Part shown: in pieces, positions 44,750 to 56,448 of the stretch
Position numbering within the stretch: position 1 is the stretch's first letter
Layout: each line of letters starts with the position of its first letter
Made by a program: the position numbers and the translations under genes
Assembly: GCA_034231615.1 (NCBI GenBank)
Contig: CM067298.1
Location: forward strand, 54,030,883 to 54,094,882
DNA from: Meghimatium bilineatum
Lineage: Eukaryota; Mollusca; Gastropoda; Stylommatophora; Philomycidae
Direction of reading: 5' to 3'
DNA: 64,000 nucleotides
Notes under the pieces: generated by a model
What the model was told of the DNA's origin: nothing
The model's input: only the letters and a program-made list of their open reading frames with translations
The model's database searches: none

Positions 44750-46590
44750 TGAAACTGGCACTCATTGATCTCAAATTGTTTAAGTGTGTCAAATTGGTAT
44801 ATGTAACGGTTATCAGTCGCAAGACGAATCCAGTCGTCAAAGAAGCACGACTTAATATCCTGGGCGACTATGGATACACGGCCCATGCCATTGAAGTGGA
44901 CGTCTAAAGAATAACCCAAATGGTTTATGATGTTATACATACGTTCACAGAATAGGTCTGCGAGCCTCATTCCAGTTGCACCTATATATGGCATGGCAGA
45001 ACGCGTGCATATGATGATAAGGATGACGTTGCGGCACATACATGTGTAGCTCTCCTTAATGGTGAAGGACAATTTATGAGTTAGGGAATATGACAGGCCG
45101 GGTATCGGTAATATATTCACTGGTGTAACATATGCTGTGCTTGCAGCTAGTGGTCTCGATCGAAATGCTTTTAAACGTCAGGCTAGAGGTGACTCCTGAC
45201 CAGTACATTCCTAAAGTTCTTGCCACGTGCATAGGCAACCAGAAGAGGCTGGGGGTCACATAACACTTTCCGCAACTCGGGATCTGACTGGTGAAGAGCA
45301 AGGTGACGGAGAAGGACATGATGAACATCAGCGCTATATAGGTAGAAGGTGAGAACATGTTTGACCCTGTCTGAAGAGGAAGACTTACGTGTCTTCAAGA
45401 GGGTGTCCTGCCGGGATATGCTGCACACTCGAAGAAGGGCAGACCTGAGGACTATCTCGGGGTATATGCGACAATGGAAGAAATCCATCATCGTGTGGGC
45501 TTTCTCGACGAATTCCGCCTCATTACTATACACGAGCCGGAGACAAAGACGTTGATAGTGGGAAAGAACCAGGACAGACAGAGGGATGTGAGAACGTGTA
45601 TAGAGAAAACTATGGCATAAGGTGGTTTATAATGTACTGTTTTATAGTTGGATAGTACTGACAGGAGGGTTGGATAGTGATGGATATGTCCAGGAAGTTG
45701 AAATGAGAGGTGGAGATCTATGATGTGAACGTAATAGCCAGGTGAAAATTATCAATGACGTTTATGAAGCGTGCCAGATCAGATTCAGACATGCCAATGA
45801 TGATCAGACATGCCGATCCTATCATCTATGCACATATTAAACACCAATGGGAAGGACCCATCTAAGGATTCCCATACATGGTGATCAAGGTGGCCCTTGA
45901 ACATGCAGTCATAGCTAGATCACATCTTGGTGTCCATGGCGACCGCACTGATTTAATCAAAGTGCCCATCGAATTCATTGGAGGTAGGGGTGAGCTCGAG
46001 TTCTGTAAGGCGGATGAGAGTGCAGGTAGACACATAGGGATAAGGTCGCTGATCGATAAAGAACTTCACGGCATTGAGACCATCTGAGTGTGGTATGGAG
46101 GTGTATAGAGATCAGACATCAAGCATCAATAAATGATAGGTGTGAGCAGGGGACATTGAAATAGAAGCAAGGAGGACAATGTATGGTTAGTAATTTCAGG
46201 AATGTTGGGAGTTACTCTACTAATGGTTGAAAGACACTATCCGTGAAGTCAGAAATGTGTCCAGTAGGTAACGAACATTCAGAGATTATTGTTCTGTCAG
46301 GATTGAAAGGTTTCTGAATTTTGGGAGTATATAGAATGTATGCCTACCCACACTGCTTTACGTGAGGGATAGAGGCGCAGCTGTAGTCGGGAGGATGTTG
46401 TCAGTTATTTAACCCTTAATAGTAATATCGTTGTGGTCTATGTTGGGGTATTTCTTGCATGTATTATCCCTATACATCAAGGGATTATATAGCTGTAGAT
46501 AGATGTACAGGAAGGACTAAGAGTTTCTGGAGAGATATTGGCTGTATAATCCAAGAGAATTTATACCTGAACCGGAAGCAATGCTGAAAT
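44750..46590 (-). pseudogene. Penelope-like element, copy 2 (RT plus GIY-YIG)
   Basis: The longest retroelement in the window, read right to left. The RT N-terminal signature FYILPKIQKPFNPDRTII with PTGHISDFTDSVFQPLVE lies at about 46200-46370 (family form: YLLPKIHKP..PGRPIVS). Then come LDV, SLYTSIPHSDGLNAVKFF at about 46030-46130 (the catalytic D in DVxxLYT) and ISAVAMDTKM (family QISGVAMGTKM) near 45930. An INFHLAITFTS-like DNF block and FLDISITI follow near 45690-45740. The thumb reads YSNEAEFVEKAHTMMDFFHC (45480-45533), HVLTFYLYSADVHHVLLRHL and ARGKNFRNVLVRSHL (about 45200-45245). GIY-YIG follows: YTCMCRNVILIIICTRSAMP, YIGATGMRLADLFCERM (44925-45060) and DVHFNGMG. The YADD-equivalent catalytic motif is degenerate. 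Frameshifts and stops make it inactive. Confidence 0.85.
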
Positions 46591-46594
46591 AAAA

Positions 46595-47040
46595 TGTATG
46601 CAGAAAAGTGTTCATATCAAAGCCACGTTATTAATACTCTGGTCACGCATTCGGTTCTCTGGAATACATCCTACTAATGAGTAGAAATATTGAGAAGAAA
46701 TTTGAAACGTATCTCATACATTTAGTATCATTTCAAATTCATTCATTCGTGGTTTGCTTCATGATATACACGATGTCACGAGAAATTTCGGTACACACGA
46801 CATTGACGTACTGAAACAATGTATGCAGATGCAAACAGTGTGATTATTATATGCAGTGATATTAGTAGATGTTCCAGAACGATATAATTGGGACACATGA
46901 TTACATATTTTATATAACCATTTCTGACTTTTATATGCAGCAGACTATGCTACAAGATTATTCAACATCTTCTGGAATGACGAGAAGAGAGGACGAACGG
47001 GGAAGCTGACCTGCATGTAGGTTTTGATTTGCTCATAATA
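46595..47040. other. No recognisable feature
   Basis: AT-rich, with no supported signal. Confidence 0.4.
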
Positions 47041-47044
47041 TCAA

Positions 47045-47200
47045 TCTAATCAATCAATAAATAAATAAACCCGTGACCCTTCAGGGTCGTAGGGTTACCA
47101 TATAGGAAGCTTCAGCACACAGAGTCCTCCAGCGAATTCTTTCCTCAGCGATGCGGATGAGTGTGGAAAAATCTTGCCCTGTCCATTCCTTGATGAACAA
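47045..47200 (-). pseudogene. LINE 3' terminal coding scrap
   Basis: Minus strand reads KEWTGQDFSTLIRIAEERIR with RWRTLCAEASYM, then VTLRP and stop. This is the usual end of RTE-like LINE proteins (xxWTGxxxxxxxxxAxDRxxWRxLxxxxx), followed by AATAAATAAA-like A-rich sequence. Confidence 0.65.
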
Positions 47201-47519
47201 GGTATGGTTGACTAATAGCAGCTTATGAATCTGGAATCCAAGAATTCATCTCAAGAATGGAGGCAGTTATTAGATAACATTGCATAGAATTCGAAACAGA
47301 AAGTAGCAACATATTGGTAAAAATTGGTAAAATCCATATTCTTACTAACACACGGCTTACTTGTCAAATATTATGTTTCGTCTTTTAAATATCTTAACGA
47401 ACACATCTATGGTATGGAAAGAAACTGAATAGCGATATCTGTGTCTGCAATGAAAAGGTATAACGTGATAGGAAAACATAAAATCTATATCTTACAGAGT
47501 ACAACTATATTCCTGCATG

Positions 47520-47640
47520 TTAATGGTAATATTTCTTCTTGTATATGGATGTGAGAGATTAACACTCAATGCATATGCCAGACGTTTGAAAGTTATTGTT
47601 TGAAAGAGCATAAAACGAATATATTCGTTCGAAACACAAG
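47520..47640 (+). pseudogene. Possible LINE RT thumb scrap
   Basis: VIFLLVYGCERLTLNAYARR (47528-47587) resembles the LLYGCESWTLNAxTRRR block of animal LINEs. The remainder is too decayed to assign to a family. Confidence 0.5.
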
Positions 47641-48044
47641 AACCCAGACTGGAGGTTAGCTGAAATACTGTTGATAGTTGTGAAATGACTACTATCGTGT
47701 GGTTTGTACATGTAACAGGCATTATTGACTCTCAGTGATTCTGTTGTAGATGAAGAGGATGTACGGAGAAGAAGTGGGAAGTAAATGTTGCTGAAAATAT
47801 CAAGTAATGATTGAGGTAACGTTTCCATACTCATCCAGAAGAGAGGTAGCAATACCATTTTGTGCTCAAAACATGAATGACTGGTCCGGGGGTGATGTTT
47901 CGAAACGTGCCGCTACATTGGAGGATATGAATGATCGGCAGAATTTGTCTGTTGGTGATCTCAATCTTGTTTACTTAAATGACTAATTCTGGATTCGGAA
48001 TAATGGGATTCGGGATATTGTGATACGGGATTCGGGTTATGATT

Positions 48045-48430
48045 CTTATTTTTTTGTTCGTTCTCAAACTCATACCAAATCTCTATTGCCGTGGTACAAT
48101 AGTTCTACAACATTTCCATCCAGCTCATACCGGACACCTCTTACAGCAGCACATACGCTCTATTACATTTCCAGAAAACTCGTACCAGATAGCTCCTGCA
48201 GCAGTACAATAATTCTACTACATTTCCAGCAAATTAATTCCGAACATATTTTTCAGTAGTACAATAGTTCTACTACATTTCTAATAAACTCATTCCAGAT
48301 ATATCTTGCAACAGTACAGAAGTTGTACTACATTTCCAGCACATGCATACTGGGAATCTCTTGCAGTAGTACAAATATTCTACTAAATTTTCAGCAGGAA
48401 ATTTGCTCGGGGTATACAAATGCATTGTGT
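48045..48430 (+). repeat. SINE S5 copy with six internal 55-bp tandem units
   Basis: Starts like S5 (GTTCGTTCTCAAACTCATAC) and ends like S5 (TTTTCAGCAGG, AAATGCATTGTGTCACGATT). The module from AACTCATACC through CTCTTGCAGCAGTACAATAG to CTACATTTCCAGC is repeated at 48067, 48122, 48177, 48232, 48287 and 48342, exactly 55 bp apart. Other S5 copies have this module once. Confidence 0.9.
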
Positions 48431-48509
48431 CACGATTTTAAACATTCTTTTGTATGTAAACCAGTGTCTCAAATATACGACTTTGATCTGGTAACTAATA
48501 TATTACGTG

Positions 48510-49685
48510 CTTTACCACTGTCACTGGCTGTACGGATGCTATCTTTACACTTAGACAACTAAAAGAAAGAGCCACAGAAAACAACAAAGAATTATATATC
48601 GCATTCGTAGACCAAGAAAAGGCATTCGACAGAGTAGACAGACAACAAACTATGGAAAACACTATCAATATACGGAGTACCAGAACATTTAATCAACATA
48701 TGCAAGGGCATTTATGCAAATAGCCAATGTGCAGTCAGAACAAATGCAGGTGTGTCCAATAAGTTCCAAATTCAATCAGGAGTTCGCCAGGGGTGTGTCT
48801 TATCCCCTTACATTTATAACATATATCGACCACATCTGTAAACTAACAAGTACCAACGAAGGAGATAACATAAAAGACAAATTGAACGAACTACTCTTTG
48901 CAGACGACCAAGTACTAATAGCGACATCAGAAGAAACAATTGCAAGACCATATGAACAAACTCCACATAACATGTCAAAAATTCAACATGAAGATTAATA
49001 TTGAAAAGACTGAAATAATGGCAATAGCAAAGAAAGAAAGAAATATCACTATCTCCATCGAGGATAAACACCTTAAACAAGTAAATGAGTTCACTTACTT
49101 AGGAAGCATTATATCGAGTGAAGGGAAAACCAGTAAAGAGATACAAAATAGATGCAACAAAAACATACCAGATCCTAGGACAGATGACACGCATTTTCAA
49201 GAACAAAAATGTAAACATAGACACTAAAGTTGCATTATACAAAGACTATTATTATTCCATCACTATGCTACCAGTGCCAAACCTGGACAATGACAGCACA
49301 AGACAAAAGAAAAATAGTGACAACAGAAATGACATGTCTACGAAGAATACTCGGAGTGTCATTAAGAGATAGAATTAGCAACGATAACATCAGACAGATA
49401 ACCATAACAATACCAGTATTGTAACACATCAAAAGACAGCAGATCAAGTGGTTTTCACATGCTTCCAGACTACCGACATATATCATGCCACAAATGGCCA
49501 TGACACATAGACATAACGGTTATAAAGCCAGAGGCAGACCATGTAAAAGATGGATCACAGAAATCAAAGAAGCCACAGGAACAAGCTTACAAACAGCGCA
49601 CAAGAAGGCCATCTCCAGAGAACTCTTCCACCCCTGACGCTGCAAGGCAAACAAGGGACACAGCGTATAGATAGATAGACTGACC
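48510..49685 (+). pseudogene. LINE family D, RT to 3' end, best copy
   Basis: From left: TDAIFTLRQLKERATENNKE, IAFVDQEKAFDRVD (motif A, 48605-48640), the SGVRQGCVLSPYIYNIYIDH block (48779-48830, first half in another frame), then a LLFADDQVLIATSEE stretch (catalytic FADD, 48893), KFNMKINIEKTEIMAIAKKE, EFTYLGSIISSEGKTSKEIQ (49090-49140), ALYKTIIIPSLCYQCQTWTM, EMTCLRRILGVSLRDRIS and ARGRPCKRWITEIKEATGTS, stop near 49638. The 3' tail is AAACAAGGGACACAGCG plus (TAGA)n to 49675. At least five frameshifts. The upstream part of the RT and the endonuclease are missing. Confidence 0.85.
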
Positions 49686-49689
49686 GTGG

Positions 49690-50670
49690 ACGTATGTTGC
49701 CAGTGTTATAATTGTAATCTATTCCAATTATATTACCAGGTAGATAGAATGTATTACTGCTGGGCATCTACCTACGAGTTCATTTTGCTATTTAACATAG
49801 TCTGTTGACTTATTTGTGAATAGGGTTTAGTGAATAGCAGTGCCCCCTTGTTATTTTTCCGGAACAACGTTCAGATACAGAATTTGTTTACGAATTGTAG
49901 TGAAATCATCCTGCAGATTTACACATTTTTCAAAAGGGCAGTCAACTTGAAACGCACTAAAGGAAGCTACTTTTCTATTAGATTTAAAAACGGTGTTAGA
50001 GCGGTTACACCACATTCGTCTGCAGCATAATATTATATTCGTTTACGGGAAATATAGCTTTCTTAGTTGACTCGTTGACTATGCCACGTACACTAGCTGT
50101 CACACAAAGTATAATCATAGTGGCCAATGAAATTCACGTTAATAGACAGATGAGTTATTACTAAGGCTTGATTTTCAGTTGACCAGTAAGTCTTATGTTG
50201 TAGACAGCCGTGGTCACAGTGTCTTCGATTATATTAGTACATGATAACCTAAAGAGAGCATGCTTGAGCTAAAGTCAAATGGCGAAATTAACTGCACCTT
50301 GCGTTAATTATATAGTCGTGCTTGCTCATTCGGTATATTCCTTCTAAAATGCATTCGATTCTCTGCTTGATTTTCATTTGCAACTTTGTGTGAAATTTGT
50401 GTCGACAGCCATTAGAAATCAAGTGACAAGGCTAACATCGCGCTAGCAGGATTATTCCGAATTTTGTCAATTTATTTTATAATGTGGATGACTACGTGTG
50501 AACACCATAGTGAAACATGCGAGAAACTGTACCGTGAATAGATCCACAATATAAACACGTGGACTCATTGGACAACAGACTTCTAAAGTAACTCATTTGA
50601 CTTTACTATGATTTTAATTGCCCGTGTAACACAACAGACAGTAAAGTATACGGTTTTACTACACTAACAC
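49690..50670. other. No recognisable feature
   Basis: AT-rich. I see no supported coding or repeat signal. Confidence 0.4.
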
Positions 50671-50676
50671 TAATTT

Positions 50677-50950
50677 ACTCACATGGGAGACAGGTAATGG
50701 AGTTCTACTGGAAAACAACTGACACACTATCACTGTCAGATGCCTACACGAATTAATATAGTATACACAAGAAAACACAGAATATAATCATACAAATGAC
50801 AATACACAGGACATTTGTCATTTGTATGATTATATTCTGCATGTAGTTGCATGTGCATGCATACTATATTAATTCATGTAGACATCCGACAGTGATAGCG
50901 TTGCAGTTGTTTTTCCAGTAACTCTATCTCCTGTCATTCCAAACGTGAGT
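50677..50950. repeat. 274-bp long palindrome (foldback/MITE candidate)
   Basis: Arms of about 125 bp pair around a centre near 50808. From the outside: ACTCAC/GTGAGT, GACAGG/CCTGTC, ACTGGAAAACAACTG with CAGTTGTTTTTCCAGT, CTATCACTGTCAGATGCCTA with TAGACATCCGACAGTGATAG, GAATTAATATAGTAT with ATACTATATTAATTC, and an inner 24-bp perfect stem AGAATATAATCATACAAATG(ACAA). No ORF. Flanks show no clear target duplication. Confidence 0.9.
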
Positions 50951-51120
50951 ATTATTTTCATTCTGTTCTACTAGCAGTACTACCTTTTATTAACACAATT
51001 TACAGACACTGTTTTGGATTAACCTCTCTTTCCAGTTTTTGAATTTCCTATGAATTACTAAACATTATGTGTATTTTATCAGCCTAATTTGTATTTAAAA
51101 TACATGCAGTTTTAGATATA

Positions 51121-51560
51121 TTGAAGGAATGGGCAGGCCTTAAGATTACTTGGATAATGGTAAACAATCTACGAGACGCAGATGACACAATCCTCATAGA
51201 AAAATGTGAACAAGAGCTACACAGTATGAAAGATGAAGTCAAAACATCATGTAGAGATTATGAAAGAGATATTAACACGATAAAAACGCAGACTATTGCA
51301 ATAAATAAATTCAACGAAGAACATACTCTAAGCTTAACAATACATTGATAGACTTCAATAAATAAATCATTGTTACATATTGGACATGTAATTATCATTG
51401 ATGGTAGGTGTGTAACAGACGTTAACGCATAATACGAGTGGCTAAATGTGGTTTCAATGACCCACGGCAAATATTAACATCCAAATAAATCAACAATGAA
51501 CTACAAATGAGAATTATAAAATGCTTATTCATATGAGTGTATGACCCAGGAACACAATGA
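51121..51560 (+). pseudogene. LINE family A-like, copy 5
   Basis: Frame 51121-51348 contains NNLRDADDTILIEKCEQELH, in which DADDT stands for the catalytic YADDT. The following YLG block is destroyed. ATGAGAATTATAAAATGCTT at about 51506 matches the MRIIKC codons of copy 1. Confidence 0.65.
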
Positions 51561-51564
51561 AGTG

Positions 51565-52170
51565 GCAACAACACGAGATTAGTATAAGATTATAATACCG
51601 CTAAATGGTAAACACCTACTGTATTTGAGTTGTAAAAGGCGACATTAACCTTACTTTCATGCATGGATCAGAAAGATGTATAAGGAACAACACATTCAGA
51701 AAACAGAAATGATGCGTTTAACGTGTAGATAGATAGATATATGTCTTCGTGGAAAGAGAGGAGAGTAAATAGACGTTGTGACAAAACTTCGTATGAAAAA
51801 AGGAGTAATTAAGGAAATAAAAATCGAAACTGTACGGAAATGTGTCTCCCTATTTTTAGGAAATAAACCATACATTATTTCACGAAACGGTTTTTTCCCT
51901 AAAGGCACATACCACGTAGCATCCGTCAGTCTGGGTGCAACACACTGAGAGCGTTACCTTGAAATATTCTTTCCCGTCCGCCTTTTCCTTGAAATACTCT
52001 TTGACGAGAGGAGGGAGTGGGCTTTCGAGTGCATTTCGCGCAGATAGAATCGTCGGTAGCAGGAGATCCGTGTTTTTTTCTACGTTCGAGAAACAAATAG
52101 CTATGCAATCATACCAAATTTTTTTTATAAAGTTAAGTAACCCATAGCATTTATTAATGCCGTAGGGGTG
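51565..52170. other. Unassigned; contains an inexact 26-bp repeat
   Basis: CCTTGAAATATTCTTTCCCG and CCTTGAAATACTCTTTGACG occur 29 bp apart near 51957-51990. Otherwise I recognise nothing. Confidence 0.35.
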
Positions 52171-52174
52171 TGAG

Positions 52175-52400
52175 ATGTTAGCGATCTTACTTTTCAGAGG
52201 CTCTGCAAATGAGGGGCGGTAGCCATCTCCTCTCCCTCGCCGTCTTTACTTCCCGGATTAATCCGGTACCCTTTTAAGGCTGGGTCGACCCGGGAGCCGT
52301 TGCAATTTTAAAAACATTTCCGCCTCAACTGGGGAATGAACCCAAGACCACTCAAATGCAAAGCCAGTGCGATAACCACTGCGCTAACTACCAAACCTAA
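52175..52400 (-). repeat. tRNA-derived SINE family S4
   Basis: Minus strand: TAGTTAGCGCAGTGGTTATC (A-box), TCTTGGGTTCATTCCCCAGT (B-box), then a body with CGACCCAGCCTTAAAAGGGT, ACCGGATTAATCCGGGAAGT, AAGACGGCGAGGGAGAG and AGAGCCTCTGAAAAGTAAGA. A tRNA head plus a GC-rich body is a complete SINE layout. The only copy in this window. Confidence 0.75.
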
Positions 52401-52404
52401 TACC

Positions 52405-53950
52405 CGGTATTAAAAAGTTGGAATATGGGGGGGGGTGGGCATATTTCCGTATTGAACCTAAAAATCACAGTAAAATAGAACGTATAATGGAAATTACACC
52501 ATGTTGATATTCTATTGTAGAATTATATGATGATTAAATTATACGCACGCGAATATGCCACCTCACATTCCACATTGCGTGCGTCGTTTCAGACTACAAT
52601 TGGTTTGGTTATTGTTACGGAACAGTGTTTCTCGGTGCGAGTATTTTCTAATGTCTGCGACAGCCTCCCACTAAATATGTGTGCCCTCGTCAGCCAACCT
52701 CATTAAAAGTCTAACCCGACAACTCGTGGGAGGTTTAACTTCACAGTCCATATTCGCTAACGCCCTAGTTAAAATGCTCGCAAGACTGAGGAGAAATCAT
52801 GGGCATTTGAGTACTATTATCAACGCTATATGAGCTAAAATAATAACTTTGCAGACAGGGATATTATGTGCGTTCCAACTTAACCAGTCAAGCGATTATA
52901 GTATGTTTATACCACTACAGCATACAACGGATCGACTTCAAGTGCAAATGATACATTACTTACGCGTCCTCACGTCAGTCTAGTGATCTAGAATCTGATA
53001 TTATGAGCGTAAGAGTACTTAGCGTAGAGATTCTTTTATGTCAGACAGTGTTTCTATTAACCAAATAGTTCATGTAATGTATATATTTTCTAACAATTTC
53101 AGAGTGGTGACAAGATGGGCATGATTAGATAATGTTCAATATTGAAACTAGCGATATTAAATTGTAGAAACTGTATAAAAATATTAAGAACGCGTGTATT
53201 TTAGTGAAGACTAAAATAAATGTTCCACAGTTAGGACCCTATGGCACGTCTTAGTCCCGATTACATCTACGATCACTTCAGATCAGCATAAGACCTCCTC
53301 GTGCCCTGAGGGAAATAAGACGAAAAAGGAACTTCCAGTCAATACTTTATTAACTTCGTGTAGTTGTTCTATCTCATTTTCGTTCCTGGTAACAGGTTAT
53401 TCAAAAACAACTCTTGTGGTTGAATGTTTTTAGAAATGGCACTGGTAGAAACCCGTATTGATTTTCAGTTCAACGTTCAGCAAGCTTTTGAGTCAATTCA
53501 GATATGTAGAAGATCGTTATGGTTGGTTCAACATTACATTCTTTCAAATGTGGGCATGTTCGCAGTGTTACACTTACCTTTTCCATGACCTCAAGGATAA
53601 TAACTCGACGCGGGCTAGAAGGGTCGAAGATGTGATAGAAATCGAAGGAACAAAGATACCACCCTGGTACATTTGTTTATCCTGAACTTTTTGAAGTTGA
53701 CAAAATCAAAGATCGACAGATATGTACATCCCTTGAAGAGGTCAATTGTCAGCGCCTTATATCTTGCTGCAAGGCTTCGATCCAGTGAGTACATTTGTAT
53801 TGATGTCGTATTATTAATATTGTGATAATTGTGAATCCGTTTTGACATGTTAGTTAATGAAGACGGTATAAGTATCTCAATGATCAAAAAAGGCTCTCAA
53901 AATGAAACTACTGGGCACCTCGTATGTTATTATATTTGTTTTATATGAAC
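52405..53950. other. No recognisable feature
   Basis: Includes a G-run near 52428-52436. The frame at 53458-53685 is open but has no recognised relatives. Confidence 0.4.
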
Positions 53951-54026
53951 ACTCACATAGCGGCATAAGCTATTTCTCTTCCATTAGTGAAACATTCATG
54001 CAGGTTACCGTGTATTGAAGTGGAGT

Positions 54027-54126
54027 NNNNNNNNNNNNNNNNNNNNNNNNNNNNNNNNNNNNNNNNNNNNNNNNNNNNNNNNNNNNNNNNNNNNNNNNNN
54101 NNNNNNNNNNNNNNNNNNNNNNNNNN
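54027..54126. other. Assembly gap, 100 N
   Basis: Exactly 100 unresolved bases, a conventional scaffold gap whose true length is unknown. Confidence 1.
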
Positions 54127-54480
54127 AAGCTGAGTGACTTTGACGATCATGTTTCTCCACATCGTGCTGGCCGTTATATTGGTAATAGTTTCAGTTACCG
54201 TCATTCTCTCCTGCCAAATTGACAAACTATTCAGTAACTTCTCTATTTGTCTTCGTCTGTCACTTAATCATTCAGCTGTTATTAAATGTTCAAGTTTAGC
54301 TCTTCTCATCTCATGCCCTAACAATCGTGAATGAGAGCTTCTAATTTGTGCTATAATTTGTTTCTTTACTCCTGCATCTCTGAAGATTTCTACATTAGTT
54401 TATTTTATGTCCATTAAATTATGATTACTATTCTCAAAAGCACATCTCAGTGGCATACATCTCACTTTGAACCTATATGT
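54127..54480 (-). pseudogene. LINE family C 3' fragment cut by the gap
   Basis: Minus strand: HEMRRAKLEHLITAE, RRRQIEKLLNSLSIW, then TASTMWRNMIVKVTQ running into the Ns. Corresponds to GGIENTVTTGEIEG...REKILDSLTKW...CTWRNMITKAIQ at 26400-26590. The 3' end is hidden in or lost at the gap. Confidence 0.7.
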
Positions 54481-54814
54481 CGATTCTTGATTCTTGATTA
54501 GAAACTGGCTTCACAGCACGTGGGGCATTCCCATAAGTGCTCCGCCGTCTGTTCCAGAAGCCATTAGAGTCAATGGTGTTTCGAGTATAATGCTGCCGAA
54601 ACAGACGTCGACATCAGGGCACACCTCTGGCCCTTGCGACATGTTTCTTTGTTATTCCGCCCACCCATGCCGTACCCGTAACTAGTTCAAGCACAACGTC
54701 GGCCTGTCGGAACAACATGGTAACTGTTATCAAAGGTAACGACTATGTCGATTCATTGTGTATGAATTTAATACACTGACATTTTTGTAGTACCCATATA
54801 CGCAAGTTCTGAAT

Positions 54815-55200
54815 TTAAACTATATGTTTAACCATCATGCAGCAGAAAACCCTTAGTAGATTCGTCTTCTGCTTCTTCTCGTTTGCAGTTTTGCAAGTCG
54901 ACATAGTCTTTCTGGGGATATCCGATTCTGTTAGCGAGTGTTCCCCGTTACCTTGTTTAGTGTAATGCAGTATTGCAGGATATGTTACAATATCTGTTCT
55001 GTCTGCCCACATGGACACGTAGTTGATGGAACCAGTCTTAGTCTATTTAAGTGGCTGTATATTCTGCCGTGTCCTGTACTGATGCCGAACATATTTAACC
55101 TCCGCAGCTCTGTAAAGGTAGTGATAGTTGTCTTTTAGGTGGTCGGTATTTCTAATATCTTTGATAAAGGTCCCTTTTCCTAGAAGATAATATCTTGGTC
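54815..55200 (-). pseudogene. RNase H-class LINE 3' end with CCHC knuckle
   Basis: Minus strand, two frames: YHYLYRAAEVKYVRHQYRT, then YSHLNRLRLVPSTTCPCGQT, EQIL-stop-HILQYC. The CPCG-x9-H-x4-C motif after a GHxRxxSHLxRLxL block is the C-terminal zinc knuckle region of I/Jockey-type LINEs. Confidence 0.7.
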
Positions 55201-55449
55201 TTTCTGTCCATGTGTTGCTTCATATATTGATATTCGATCTACCTCTCAATTTACTGTATGCCACAGTGATATTGTGTCCATTGTAGTACTACACTTCTTT
55301 GAATGTTCACTTCTTGTATATCTTCTTTCACGTCTGGCAGTTTGTCACTGTCAAGGCGTGCCTATGAAATACTACACAGTATATACGAGACCGAAATAGA
55401 TGCATCATTTTAATAAAATAGTGGCACAGTAAAGAAATAAACCAGCCAT

Positions 55450-56245
55450 CCTGGGAAATTGACAGGAAAAAGTTGGGTGGGTGGGGCAATGAGGAAACTT
55501 TAAAGAAGGTATATACATGTGTAATTAGACCAGTACAAGAAAAGAGATCAACAGCATGTGCTTCATCAGTTAATTCACATCTACAAGCTTGTGTTATACG
55601 TGATTTTTGGTGGACAAGATACACAAGCACTTCGCATTATCACATGTGCAATGAAGAAATCTCATATAAATTAAATGCACCACATTACATACATCACCAC
55701 CTTACCATACATTCGGATCAGTAAGACCATGATCCATCCAGATACATTGCATGCCCTTACATCACATGAAGACCAGATTCGGTGACATTGCCAGCGGAAG
55801 GATAAGAGAAGAGGTTTATTCGGTGACCCCCCTAAAAGATAAGCAGATAATATAAAGAAGAACTACCAGAAATAAGAACAAACATAACACCAACACTTTT
55901 ACTAGTTTTGTGGTAGTAATATCAAAATCTATCTATCAGAACTATCATAAACAACATCTGCACTATGAGATAGCAGAGTACCCCGCTAAAGAAAACAATA
56001 GCATGTAATACTTTTGAAGATATGAACACAAGAGAATAATGGGTACACGCATAAACGGATAGATAAGCAAACATAGCAATGAAGAAAGAGGATGCTGGAG
56101 TGTACATATAATATGCAGTCAAAGATAATGAATTTATATTTTCACCAACAGGAATTTTCTGCTGCAATTACTCTGCAGAATTACAGGCCCTAAGCATTGC
56201 TGCAAAAATAGTTGAAGACAACAGAGCAATATCAACAGGTGGTGT
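55450..56245 (+). pseudogene. LINE RT thumb plus RNase H fragment
   Basis: ETLKKVYTCVIRPVQE, then STACASSVNSHLQA (55490-55590) is the thumb block usually reading YKxxIRPVLEYGSxxW. About 500 bp later ITNRNFLL-like and FCCNYSAELQALSIAAKIVE (56158-56215) give the RNase H AELxAL motif with its catalytic Glu. Belongs to an element different from the next entry, because the motif order restarts there. Confidence 0.65.
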
Positions 56246-56448
56246 TTCTTACTAATGCAATGTCTGACACTGAGTAGATGACATGCATACATAATCATGT
56301 TTTTGTGTAAGCACCACATCAGTACATCTACACAATTGTGTTTCTATCTCCATCTGTAGGGCACACCACTAGGAGTTGGATCTCTCTGTGTTTGAACTAA
56401 AGCTCTGGAGAAAATTTCACTCTTTCACACAATGATGCATTAACTGTA

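Noticed and set aside
54146..54334. Plus-strand frame MTLTIMFLHIVLAV as a membrane protein
   Set aside because: It is the antisense shadow of the LINE C fragment. Hydrophobic shadows arise opposite K/R-rich LINE text; 25264-25620 and 26283-26576 are the same kind of artefact.
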